From a virus, in the IMG/VR virus record IMGVR_UViG_3300028372_000005, positions 1 to 64,000 of that record: a stretch of DNA of 64,000 nucleotides; one strand, given 5' to 3'. The notes beneath the pieces were generated by a model that was not told the DNA's origin, made no database searches, and saw nothing but the letters and a program-made list of their open reading frames with translations. Both the position numbers and the translations under genes were made by a program. Positions 22,726 through 29,091 of this stretch are shown here, piece after piece. The first letter of the stretch is position 1. Each line of letters opens with the position of its first letter.

Positions 22726-23018
22726 AAGAAGAGCTCGAGCTTCGCAAACGAGAAATTGCCGACATTGAGTACCAGCTTGCAGATCCCGACAAAACTGATC
22801 GAAATGGTCGCCGCCTCACCCCTGAGGAGTACCGTCAGTGGCGAAAAAAGGCTCTTGGCGCCCTTCGTGCAAAAAAAGACGAGGCCTTCGAACTCAAGAC
22901 CCAGCTTCGGCAGCGTGCCGCCACAGGCGCCTTCGAGCTGTTCGAGCGCCTTCGAGGCGATGGCGTCGAGTTCACCGATGAAGAGTGGGAGGTCGCTTGT
23001 GCCCTACAAGACACATGA
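22722..23018 (+). CDS. Coiled-coil protein
   Basis: A 98-residue highly charged protein from GTG 22722, overlapping the regulator gene stop by four bases. Helical throughout (KEELELRKREIADIEYQLAD, RAKKDEAFELKTQLRQRAAT). Not assigned. Translational coupling suggests a partner of the upstream DNA-binding protein, by inference. Confidence 0.58.
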   Translation: MKEELELRKREIADIEYQLADPDKTDRNGRRLTPEEYRQWRKKALGALRAKKDEAFELKTQLRQRAATGAFELFERLRGDGVEFTDEEWEVACALQDT

Positions 23019-23190
23019 CCGAGTGTACACGACCGGCGACGACCTGCCGGACATCGAGCCATCTGAGATGCTTCGACTCAAGAATCTTGCCTCCCAGGAA
23101 TTCTTTGAGCGGCAGTCCCTTCATCACTCCGGGCTCCTGGAAGAAGCTGAAAGCCTATGGACCCGCAATCGGTATTTTCGTCGAAGATGA
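22999..23190 (+). CDS. Hypothetical small protein
   Basis: A 63-residue protein from GTG 22999 behind GGGAGG. It includes SEMLRLKNLASQEFFERQSL, a helical segment, and a basic C-terminus (RNRYFRRR). Not recognised. Confidence 0.5.
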   Translation: MPYKTHDRVYTTGDDLPDIEPSEMLRLKNLASQEFFERQSLHHSGLLEEAESLWTRNRYFRRR

Positions 23191-23345
23191 ATCAAACCTC
23201 TATATCGTGCGTGGAAGCGACGGTCATGAGTGGCTGTCCGATCGAGATGCACCTGCACACCGACACCGAGGTGATGTTGGTGGGGGATTGTTCACCTCCG
23301 ACTGGCAGGTTCTTGAAGGTGACGACTGCCGACGGCGACGTGTGA
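23187..23345 (+). CDS. Hypothetical small protein
   Basis: 52 residues from ATG 23187, overlapping the upstream TGA. ATG 23157 in the same frame would add 10. It reads VMSGCPIEMHLHTDTEVMLV in the middle. Not recognised. Confidence 0.4.
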   Translation: MNQTSISCVEATVMSGCPIEMHLHTDTEVMLVGDCSPPTGRFLKVTTADGDV

Positions 23346-23366
23346 GTTCGTCTGCACGAGATTGAT

Positions 23367-23465
23367 GTGGCGGTCAATTGGTGGCGCGTCACCGGCTGGA
23401 TCGTCGCTCTGGAAGCCGGCGGGGTTATCTACTCCTATTTTGACAGGACCGAGCCCGTGTACTAG
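23367..23465 (+). CDS. Possible 32-residue protein
   Basis: GTG 23367 to TAG 23465 gives a Trp-rich peptide (NWWRVTGWIVALEAGGVIYS). The start is uncertain and there is no clear ribosome site. Included because the composition looks protein-like. Confidence 0.35.
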   Translation: MAVNWWRVTGWIVALEAGGVIYSYFDRTEPVY

Positions 23466-23498
23466 ACATCTGTCAAACCTACTTTGACAGGAGCGAGC

Positions 23499-23771
23499 AT
23501 GGTCTCCCACACCCCGTCCGACCTCGAAAAGATTATCGACGACCGCAGACGCCAGCTCTTCCACCTCAGGCGCCTGGACGACACGTTTTTCGAATTCGAG
23601 TGGTTTGCGCAGACCACCGACCTCGGCACCGATCTGTATGTCGGCTTTGGCGACGACGGGGCGCGTGTCCTCGTCGGCCTGGACGGTGACGAGTGGTACG
23701 CCGCCGCTACCGACGACTGCGAGGCGCGCTCCCATTCGATCACCGACGCGGTGCGTCAGGTGGCCCGATAA
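23499..23771 (+). CDS. Hypothetical protein
   Basis: 90 residues from ATG 23499 behind CAGGAG. It begins with a basic helix (SDLEKIIDDRRRQLFHLRRL) and continues with beta strands rich in aromatic and acidic residues (FGDDGARVLVGLDGDEWYAA). Not recognised. Confidence 0.58.
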   Translation: MVSHTPSDLEKIIDDRRRQLFHLRRLDDTFFEFEWFAQTTDLGTDLYVGFGDDGARVLVGLDGDEWYAAATDDCEARSHSITDAVRQVAR

Positions 23772-23839
23772 TTTTCGACATCCCCCACCTTGTGCGATAG
23801 CATCAAGCCAGTCAGACTGATTCTGCTCAGGATAGCTCT

Positions 23840-24160
23840 ATGCACGGCTTGTTGAAACTCGCAAATGACGACGACGCCTTCCAGGAACTCTTGCGTCGCC
23901 ATGTTCTGCCAGTGGTTGAAGGATCCAACGGCAACATGGCGTCGTATTTCAAGGGCGGCGATTCGATGATGGACCAGCTTTTAAGCCAGGTCGCCACTAC
24001 CGGGCGTATCCCGCCTGAATCCCACCGCGAGCTGCGCAAGCTCAAACTCAAATACAACAACGTCCCCGACCAGCAGCTTTTGTCCAAGGCGCGCGGATCG
24101 ACTGACGAGCGCACCCTCCAGATCGTGCGTGAGATCATGGAGGCGGAGGACGGGCAATGA
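23840..24160 (+). CDS. Tagged protein (M-x-G-L-L-K-x-A leader), helical
   Basis: A 106-residue protein starting MHGLLKLA, the shared leader found on 13 proteins in this window. The rest is helical and acidic to neutral (AFQELLRRHVLPVVEG, HRELRKLKLKYNNVPD). It opens a three-gene tagged operon (23840-25376), each pair overlapping by ATGA. A weak promoter-like TCGACA..CGATAGCA lies at about 23777. Function unknown. Confidence 0.68.
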   Translation: MHGLLKLANDDDAFQELLRRHVLPVVEGSNGNMASYFKGGDSMMDQLLSQVATTGRIPPESHRELRKLKLKYNNVPDQQLLSKARGSTDERTLQIVREIMEAEDGQ

Positions 24161-24864
24161 ACGGACTTTTGAAGACAGCGTCGGCAACCTCCATGCGCAT
24201 CCCATCCGCAGGTCCACCTCCTGGGGCTGGAGGTAGCGGCGAAAAGGAAGAGAAGTCGTTTGCCGACAAGGCCAGTGACGTCTGGGACAACCACGGCGGC
24301 AAAATCACGGCCGGTGTCGGCCTGCTTGCGGCCGGCGGCCTTGCTAAACACAAAGGCTGGATTGGCGGCAAGAAAGGCCCGAAGCCTCAACCCAAGCAGC
24401 AACAACCCAAGCAGAACACAGCCAAGCAGAACACAGCCAAGCAGACGTCGACCGATCCCCGGGACAACGACTCCTTTATGGATCGCCTCAAATCGAAGGC
24501 GACTGGCAAAAAGACGCCCGGCCAGGCCGCGCACATCGAGCAAGAGTCGGCCAAGCCGGTCGCGGCCGAAAGCGTGGGGTCGAACCTCGACAAGAGCCTG
24601 ACCCCCGACGTGTCGGATGCCGACCACAAGGCCATCAACCAGGCCGCGGCCGAAGAAACCAACAGTATCTTGGCCGGCAACGAAAACAGTGGTCTCAGCC
24701 GCGCGAGCGAAAAGTCGAATGCCAAGCAGCTTCCGGACGGCCCGGATAACACCCCGCTATGGAAAGACCCCGACGGCCAACTAAGACACCCCGACGAGAG
24801 CTCGAGAGCTCCTAATCGAGACCGGATGTCTGAGCTGTGGAATCAGGGGGATAAATCCAAGTGA
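24157..24864 (+). CDS. Tagged Gln/Pro-rich protein with glycine-rich segment
   Basis: 235 residues starting MNGLLKTA. After a Pro/Gly-rich linker comes a short hydrophobic glycine-rich stretch (ITAGVGLLAAGGLAKHKGW, residues about 47-65), then a disordered Gln/Asn/Lys-rich tract with QNTAK repeats. The C-terminus is acidic. The layout of leader, membrane-active stretch and disorder recurs in the tagged proteins near 46 kb. It could be an ejected virion protein, by inference. Confidence 0.65.
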   Translation: MNGLLKTASATSMRIPSAGPPPGAGGSGEKEEKSFADKASDVWDNHGGKITAGVGLLAAGGLAKHKGWIGGKKGPKPQPKQQQPKQNTAKQNTAKQTSTDPRDNDSFMDRLKSKATGKKTPGQAAHIEQESAKPVAAESVGSNLDKSLTPDVSDADHKAINQAAAEETNSILAGNENSGLSRASEKSNAKQLPDGPDNTPLWKDPDGQLRHPDESSRAPNRDRMSELWNQGDKSK

Positions 24865-25376
24865 ACGGACTCCTCAAACTCGCCGACGTCGACAAGAGCT
24901 CGACGATGATTGCGCTGTACCCGCCCGAGGCGTGGTGCGACAAGCTGTATCCGCACGCGTCCGACGAGGCGTGGGAAGACGGCTTGCACATGACGCTGTT
25001 GTACCTTGGAAAGCTCCCCCAGGGCGACGTCGATGAATTGGTGCGCCAGGTGATGAAGGCGGCCGGCGAGCTCGAACCCATCGAAATGGTGATGAACGGG
25101 TCCGGCTGCTTCATGAACGACCAGACCGTGCGCCTGGTGATGCCCAATGGTGTGGGTCTGAGCAAATGGCGCCACAAGGTCTTCGAGGCCTGCGAATACC
25201 TGATGGATCCACCCACCCACGGATTTATTCCGCACATCACTCTGGAGTACCACGACGGTGAGCTCCCGGTGGGCTGGGAGCAGGCCGCCGACCAGACGTT
25301 CCCAGAATGGGTCTGCGATACGCTGTATGTGGTGCGCGGAAATGAGGTCGTCGGCGAGTGCCCGGTAGGGCCTTGA
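24861..25376 (+). CDS. Tagged 2H phosphoesterase (LigT/Acb1-like fold)
   Basis: 171 residues starting MNGLLKLA. Two H-x-T motifs, H43-M-T45 in HMTLLYLG and H125-I-T127 in PHITLEY, are the paired catalytic motifs of the 2H phosphoesterase family. That family includes LigT, 2',5'-oligoadenylate phosphodiesterases and the anti-CBASS nuclease Acb1. The fold assignment is strong and the substrate is unknown. With an Acb2-like gene 3 kb upstream, degradation of a cyclic-nucleotide alarm signal is an attractive inference. The leader implies it is sorted like the other tagged proteins. Confidence 0.8.
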   Translation: MNGLLKLADVDKSSTMIALYPPEAWCDKLYPHASDEAWEDGLHMTLLYLGKLPQGDVDELVRQVMKAAGELEPIEMVMNGSGCFMNDQTVRLVMPNGVGLSKWRHKVFEACEYLMDPPTHGFIPHITLEYHDGELPVGWEQAADQTFPEWVCDTLYVVRGNEVVGECPVGP

Positions 25377-25408
25377 CCCCCCTTTTGGCGCCTGTTAAAA
25401 AAGGCGTC

Positions 25409-25774
25409 ATGCGAAAAACCTACACACAGCGCATCAATCTCGACGATTTTGGGGAGTACGTCGCTCGCCACCACGGCGTGCGCATGTACAAAACGTGCAG
25501 GCTCTACCGGCGCCCCCTGCGCCTGGTGTTGTACACCGACATCAAGAGCGGTGAGTTTCGTATCAGCGGGCACATCCTCATCGACGCCATCCGCGACTTC
25601 GCCGGACTCGGCGGGATGGCGATTCGAGACATCGGCGTCAACGAGGGCGAGATCGTCGTCGAGATCGCCCACAGCCTCGACGAAGAGTGGGAGCCCACCC
25701 GTCGCGACATCATCGCCATGATAGTCCTTCTTATCATCACCCTCTCCAGCTTACTTGCGGTTTTTTATGCATGA
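25409..25774 (+). CDS. Hypothetical protein with C-terminal transmembrane helix
   Basis: 121 residues from ATG 25409; the frame extends upstream but without a better start. The first 95 residues look like an alpha-beta domain (LRLVLYTDIKSGEFRISGHI). Residues about 100-120 (IIAMIVLLIITLSSLLAVF) form a single C-terminal membrane anchor, so the soluble domain would face the cytoplasm. Not recognised. Confidence 0.55.
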   Translation: MRKTYTQRINLDDFGEYVARHHGVRMYKTCRLYRRPLRLVLYTDIKSGEFRISGHILIDAIRDFAGLGGMAIRDIGVNEGEIVVEIAHSLDEEWEPTRRDIIAMIVLLIITLSSLLAVFYA

Positions 25775-26288
25775 TTCCTGGCTCCAGACCTACACCGGCG
25801 TGCAGTTCTATCCCTTTCGGGCAACCCCCGAGATGATCAATATCGAGGACATCGCCCACCAGCTCGCCTACCAGACGCGCTACCGCGGGGCGCTCGAGGA
25901 CTACTATTCGATCGCGGAACATTGCGTGCTGGGGTCTCAAGTGATTGATCCCAATTATGCGCTCGAGTTCCTCTTGCATGACGCCGAAGAGGCGTACCTG
26001 GGCGACATGTCGGCCCCCATCAAGCGGTTCATGCCGGACTTCGCACGGCTCGGCGACGAAATCCGAGACGTTATTTTCAACAAGTATGGCCTCACGGCCG
26101 GGGTCTCCGAGGCGGTCCACCAGCTCGACCTAGCCATCTGCATCACTGAAAAAACCGACGGATTCGCCGACTCGCTCGACTGGGGATGGGAAAATACTGT
26201 TGACAAGCTCGAGCTGGTGCCGCAATACTGGTCACCCCAAGAGTCAGAAGACCTATTTTTATCCCGTTTTGAGGAGCTAACATCATGA
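25767..26288 (+). CDS. HD-domain phosphohydrolase (5'-deoxynucleotidase-like)
   Basis: 173 residues from ATG 25767, overlapping the upstream stop; TTG 25755 is an alternative. The HD-type metal site is visible: H31, H52 in IAEHC, and H71-D72 in LLHDAEEAYLGD. It is closest in pattern to YfbR-type 5'-deoxynucleotidases that convert dNMPs to deoxynucleosides. That would fit nucleotide-pool control; exact substrate unknown. Confidence 0.78.
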   Translation: MHDSWLQTYTGVQFYPFRATPEMINIEDIAHQLAYQTRYRGALEDYYSIAEHCVLGSQVIDPNYALEFLLHDAEEAYLGDMSAPIKRFMPDFARLGDEIRDVIFNKYGLTAGVSEAVHQLDLAICITEKTDGFADSLDWGWENTVDKLELVPQYWSPQESEDLFLSRFEELTS

Positions 26289-26506
26289 GCACCAGTTACG
26301 ACGAAGCACTGCAGGCCCTTCAGGAAGCCGCCACCTCCGGCGATGTCGACGCGGCTTATACCGGTACCAACAACGCCGCCACCGTGCGTGTGCGCAAGGC
26401 TTTCCAGACGGCCAAAGATGCACTGCACGAAGCGAAAAAAGAGGTGCAGGCGATCAAGAAGGGCGATCAGATTGGGCTCGACGTCCGCCAGTATTTCGGC
26501 GAATAG
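26285..26506 (+). CDS. Hypothetical small helical protein
   Basis: A 73-residue helical protein from ATG 26285, overlapping the HD gene stop. It is Ala/Lys-rich (VRVRKAFQTAKDALHEAKKE). Last gene of this operon before the RNA genes. Not recognised. Confidence 0.58.
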   Translation: MSTSYDEALQALQEAATSGDVDAAYTGTNNAATVRVRKAFQTAKDALHEAKKEVQAIKKGDQIGLDVRQYFGE

Positions 26507-26525
26507 TAATTTCGTCGAGCAGCAC

Positions 26526-26545
26526 AGCGGGGCTCACGCCCCGCT
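26526..26545 (+). terminator. GC-rich hairpin before tmRNA
   Basis: A perfect 8-bp stem (AGCGGGGC/GCCCCGCT) with a TCAC loop lies four bases upstream of the tmRNA. There is no U tract. It may be a weak terminator or a processing element for the tmRNA 5' end. Confidence 0.45.
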
Positions 26546-26549
26546 TCAA

Positions 26550-26968
26550 GGGGCCGTACTGGTTTCGACGTGAGTCCAGAAGCTCCTGCTACACGCCGCG
26601 GAGTCTATCCGCGTTACCAATGGACACAAGTCCTAGTTGACGAAACTAACGACGACAATGTCATCTATGCTGACTTCAGTCAGTATGGTGGCGCCAAAAC
26701 GGTCGCAGCAGCAGCATAAGTCGGCCGCGGCGGTTCAAACCCGCCCGCTCCCGCGATGTTTGCCGGTCGGTTGACCGGGAGTGAACGACAGACCGGATAA
26801 GTCTCGAGCGGAGAGCCTCTAAGCCAACCTCGAGAACGAAACAAAGAGACGAGGCACACCGAGAGCCCCTGCCTGTGGGGAACCTCTCGGTTACACAATC
26901 ACAGGACAGCGTGGACACGCAGGATGTGAAAGACATCGCACACGCGGGTTCGACTCCCGCCGGCTCCA
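26550..26968 (+). ncRNA. ssrA: tmRNA (transfer-messenger RNA)
   Basis: About 419 nt. The 5' end GGGGCCG pairs with CGGCTCC at 26961-26967, followed by discriminator A. The TTCGAC box after the 5' arm and the T-arm CGGGTTCGACTCCCG are canonical. CCA is not encoded. Downstream of TAGTT the tag frame begins at GAC 26639, reads DETNDDNVIYADF and ends KTVAAAA at TAA 26717-26719, a 26-residue tag. tmRNA rescues stalled ribosomes and tags incomplete peptides for proteolysis. A phage copy may keep translation running late in infection. An Asp resume codon and this length are unusual. Confidence 0.9.
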
Positions 26969-27019
26969 CTTTTTGTTTTGACGCACAGGGAAGATGCTAG
27001 ATCAAATAGAACTCAGTGA

Positions 27020-27139
27020 CGGAGAGAGTATAGATACGGCTCGGGCCACATCGAGATGTCGGTGACCGAGGGCTATCCGGCCGCCGAGTTTTTCGAGCCT
27101 GGTGAGACCTACAAAGTGACCTTCGAGAAGGTCAAGTAG
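27020..27139 (+). pseudogene. C-terminal gene fragment between tmRNA and tRNA
   Basis: An open frame from 27020 to TAG 27139, with an internal ATG at 27056, reads GHIEMSVTEGYPAAEFFEPG and then ETYKVTFEKVK. It looks like the end of a beta-rich protein but has no proper start. It may be a relic displaced when the RNA genes were acquired. Confidence 0.35.
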
Positions 27140-27206
27140 ATCAATTTAGGCGAGCAGCAGCGCCACAGTTGTAGCCCGCACCCCTCGGGTCTGCTGCAGG
27201 GGACAA

Positions 27207-27280
27207 ACACCCGTAGCTCAGTTGGTCAGAGCGTCGGCTTGTGGTGCCGAAGGTCGTGGGTTCGATACCCACCAGATACC
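27207..27280 (+). tRNA. tRNA-His (GTG) with defective acceptor stem
   Basis: The D arm (GCTC/GAGC), anticodon arm (TCGGC/GCCGA, loop TTGTGGT, anticodon GTG) and T arm (GTGGG/CCCAC, loop TTCGATA) are intact. The discriminator position is C, as expected for tRNA-His. The acceptor arms ACACCCG and CAGATAC leave only three Watson-Crick pairs and four A-C mismatches. No G-1 or CCA is encoded. It is a tRNA by core structure, but charging by HisRS is doubtful unless it is edited or altered. Confidence 0.65.
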
Positions 27281-27282
27281 CT

Positions 27283-27408
27283 ATGAAATTCGACAAAAGC
27301 CAGCTCAATCAGACGTTTCTCGAGATGCTCAAGAATACTTCTAGCAAGAGATCCGCCGCTGTATTTGCAGACCACCTGAAGCGAAGAATTCACGAACCTT
27401 CACCCTAG
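27283..27408 (+). CDS. Small hypothetical protein
   Basis: A 41-residue ORF from ATG 27283, three bases after the tRNA, to TAG 27408. It has a basic helical sequence (KFDKSQLNQTFLEMLKNTSS). There is no clear ribosome site because the tRNA occupies the upstream region, so it may be a displaced gene end. Confidence 0.35.
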   Translation: MKFDKSQLNQTFLEMLKNTSSKRSAAVFADHLKRRIHEPSP

Positions 27409-27430
27409 AGTGCACCGAGACGAAAAAATT

Positions 27431-27631
27431 ATGATCAATCTCAACGACATCACCCGTCTCATGAAAAAAACCGGCACGATGGGCACCAAGAAAGACCCAC
27501 TGCCGATCCATCCCGACCTGTACGACGAAGCCAAGCGCGCCGGCCTGGTCGACGGCAGCGGCCGCATCCACACCCCGGCCGCGCTCATCCACATCACCCC
27601 CGACGAAGACGCGCTCGAGTACATCCCGTAA
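27431..27631 (+). CDS. Hypothetical small protein
   Basis: 66 residues from ATG 27431; GTG 27410 in frame would add seven. It reads LNDITRLMKKTGTMGTKKD, then a proline-containing acidic tail. Not recognised. Confidence 0.48.
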   Translation: MINLNDITRLMKKTGTMGTKKDPLPIHPDLYDEAKRAGLVDGSGRIHTPAALIHITPDEDALEYIP

Positions 27632-27701
27632 ATTTTCGGATTCGGCCGACGTGGTGTTAAAGTGGTCGTGTGAACCTGTGGATTCCATCTGGGAGAATTT
27701 C

Positions 27702-27968
27702 ATGCAAGGCTTGATGAAGATTGCCAAAGAGCAAAAAACTGGCCCCGTCGGGTCGTCGGGCGTCAAGAAGACCAAACAGCGGCGCACCGACAAACGTACG
27801 CGCGAAAAGCTTCAAAAGAACATCGGTGGCCACCCCGGCCCCAATGGTCGGTACATCAGCGGGAAGTACTCGCTCAAAAATCCGCCGAAGTCCACCAAGA
27901 CCAAGCAGCGCGTGGTCAACGGGCTGAAGGCCGACCATATGATCCAACCCAAGGACTCGAAGAAATAA
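27702..27968 (+). CDS. Tagged basic protein (M-Q-G-L-M-K-I-A leader)
   Basis: 88 residues from ATG 27702 behind GGGAG. The leader MQGLMKIA is followed by a strongly basic, probably disordered chain (KKTKQRRTDKRTREKLQKN, KPP...). It resembles a small nucleic-acid-binding internal-head-type protein in composition. The downstream terminator at 28003 would end its transcript. Confidence 0.65.
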   Translation: MQGLMKIAKEQKTGPVGSSGVKKTKQRRTDKRTREKLQKNIGGHPGPNGRYISGKYSLKNPPKSTKTKQRVVNGLKADHMIQPKDSKK

Positions 27969-27971
27969 TCC

Positions 27972-28000
27972 TTGACACGTTGGCAAGATGTTCGATACAC
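27972..28000 (+). promoter_or_regulatory. Promoter, sigma-70-like
   Basis: TTGACA at 27972 is followed after 17 bases by ATACAC within TTCGATACAC. The predicted start is about 28006, inside the left arm of the downstream hairpin. The TTCGATACAC element recurs upstream of the RNA polymerase gene. Confidence 0.6.
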
Positions 28001-28002
28001 CA

Positions 28003-28034
28003 TGACCTCACGTTTCTCGTGGGGTCATTTTTTT
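28003..28034 (+). terminator. Rho-independent terminator overlapping a promoter start site
   Basis: A perfect 10-bp stem including one G-T pair (TGACCTCACG/CGTGGGGTCA), loop TTTCT, and seven T residues reach the ATG at 28035. Transcripts from upstream carry the whole hairpin. Transcripts started at the embedded promoter would lack most of the left arm. Confidence 0.85.
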
Positions 28035-28508
28035 ATGGACAAAGACTCGCTGTACTGGTTGATCCAGACCGAGCTCGCGCTCGAGGATGTGCTCGAGATG
28101 GTCCGCAATGACTTCGCGACCGCGTGGTCGGGCAAGCAGGCAGAAGAAGATCCGCAGATTGCGTCGAGCGCGAGATTCTTGCTGTTTTCACTGGCCCATT
28201 TTTGCTACAACACCGGCCTAGAGAAGCAGCTCGAGGGCGCTGATGTGAGCTGGCCTGCGTCGACGCTCGACCTGAGCCGAGAGGCGATGCGATGCCTTCA
28301 GATGGGGCTCAATGACGAGCTCACAGACCTCCATGAGGCCATCCACGCCGTCGCAGGCGTGGCCATACGCACCCTGGACACCCTGGCGGACCAAGATGCT
28401 TACGGAGTTCTACAAGAAGCACATAAAATCGCGTCTGGACAGGCTTCTGGGGGAGACGGTGTACCGAAGGACGCTCAACAAGGCGTTTCAGGTTCTTCTG
28501 ACCCATGA
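28035..28508 (+). CDS. Hypothetical helical protein
   Basis: About 157 residues from ATG 28035, immediately after the terminator. I prefer it to ATG 27972 upstream, which lies in the promoter. It is helical and acidic (LYWLIQTELALEDVLEMVRN). The last 35 residues overlap the next ORF and are Gly/Ser-rich, so the true end may be earlier. Not recognised. Confidence 0.5.
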   Translation: MDKDSLYWLIQTELALEDVLEMVRNDFATAWSGKQAEEDPQIASSARFLLFSLAHFCYNTGLEKQLEGADVSWPASTLDLSREAMRCLQMGLNDELTDLHEAIHAVAGVAIRTLDTLADQDAYGVLQEAHKIASGQASGGDGVPKDAQQGVSGSSDP

Positions 28509-28749
28509 AAGGGGCGTCTACCGAGCCCGAATCGAGCTCTACACCCTCGAAACAGGCCGAAAACGCCCCTCGGTCGACCATTTTGGCGTCGTGTGGTTCG
28601 AGCCGCCCTTTCCGGGCAGAAATGGGCCGATTTTGGCCCGTGATTGCGAAAAAGTGACCCATTTGAGCCAAATTTTGGACATTTTGCGCGTCGGGATGGC
28701 CCTGGATCCGATTTCGGACCCAAAACGGCTAAAAAACGGCTCATTTTAG
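28396..28749 (+). CDS. Hypothetical basic protein
   Basis: 117 residues from ATG 28396 with good composition (FYKKHIKSRLDRLLGETVYR, FQVLLTHERGVYRARIEL). It overlaps the previous ORF by 113 bases, so one of the two has a wrong boundary or a frameshift exists. Not recognised. Confidence 0.5.
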   Translation: MLTEFYKKHIKSRLDRLLGETVYRRTLNKAFQVLLTHERGVYRARIELYTLETGRKRPSVDHFGVVWFEPPFPGRNGPILARDCEKVTHLSQILDILRVGMALDPISDPKRLKNGSF

Positions 28750-28761
28750 GGAATAATAACC

Positions 28762-29091
28762 ATGATTCCACATAACCAACGCCGCGCTCCTGCTCAGCAC
28801 CTCACAAACCTGATGCGCGAGAAGCGCACCTCGGTCGAGAGGCTGGCAAACAAAGCGATGGTGACTCAATTTCATGTGGAGTATATGCGAAATTTTGCCA
28901 CGAAGTGGCACCAGGTCGCATACCTCGGCCGCGTCCTCGATCGTCTCGAGGTGCCGGCCACCATTCAATACGACTCGCGAGTCGAGTTCAAGCTGCCCGT
29001 CGACGACGAGCTACACCGGATGCTTAAGGAGCGCGCCGGCAAGAAAAGCTTGAACAGCACTATCATTTCTATTTTGGAGCAAGAACCATGA
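28762..29091 (+). CDS. Probable small DNA-binding protein (C-terminal RHH-like)
   Basis: 109 residues from ATG 28762. Residues about 13-35 (HLTNLMREKRTSVERLANKA) resemble a helix-turn-helix. The C-terminus (VEFKLPVDDELHRMLKERAG) resembles a ribbon-helix-helix strand-helix pair. A transcriptional regulator of the downstream replication module is plausible. Confidence 0.55.
   Translation: MIPHNQRRAPAQHLTNLMREKRTSVERLANKAMVTQFHVEYMRNFATKWHQVAYLGRVLDRLEVPATIQYDSRVEFKLPVDDELHRMLKERAGKKSLNSTIISILEQEP

Noticed and set aside
27154-27197. Second tRNA or structured RNA upstream of tRNA-His
   Set aside because: GCAGCAG and CTGCTGC can pair, but no D, anticodon or T arm is present; too weak to call.
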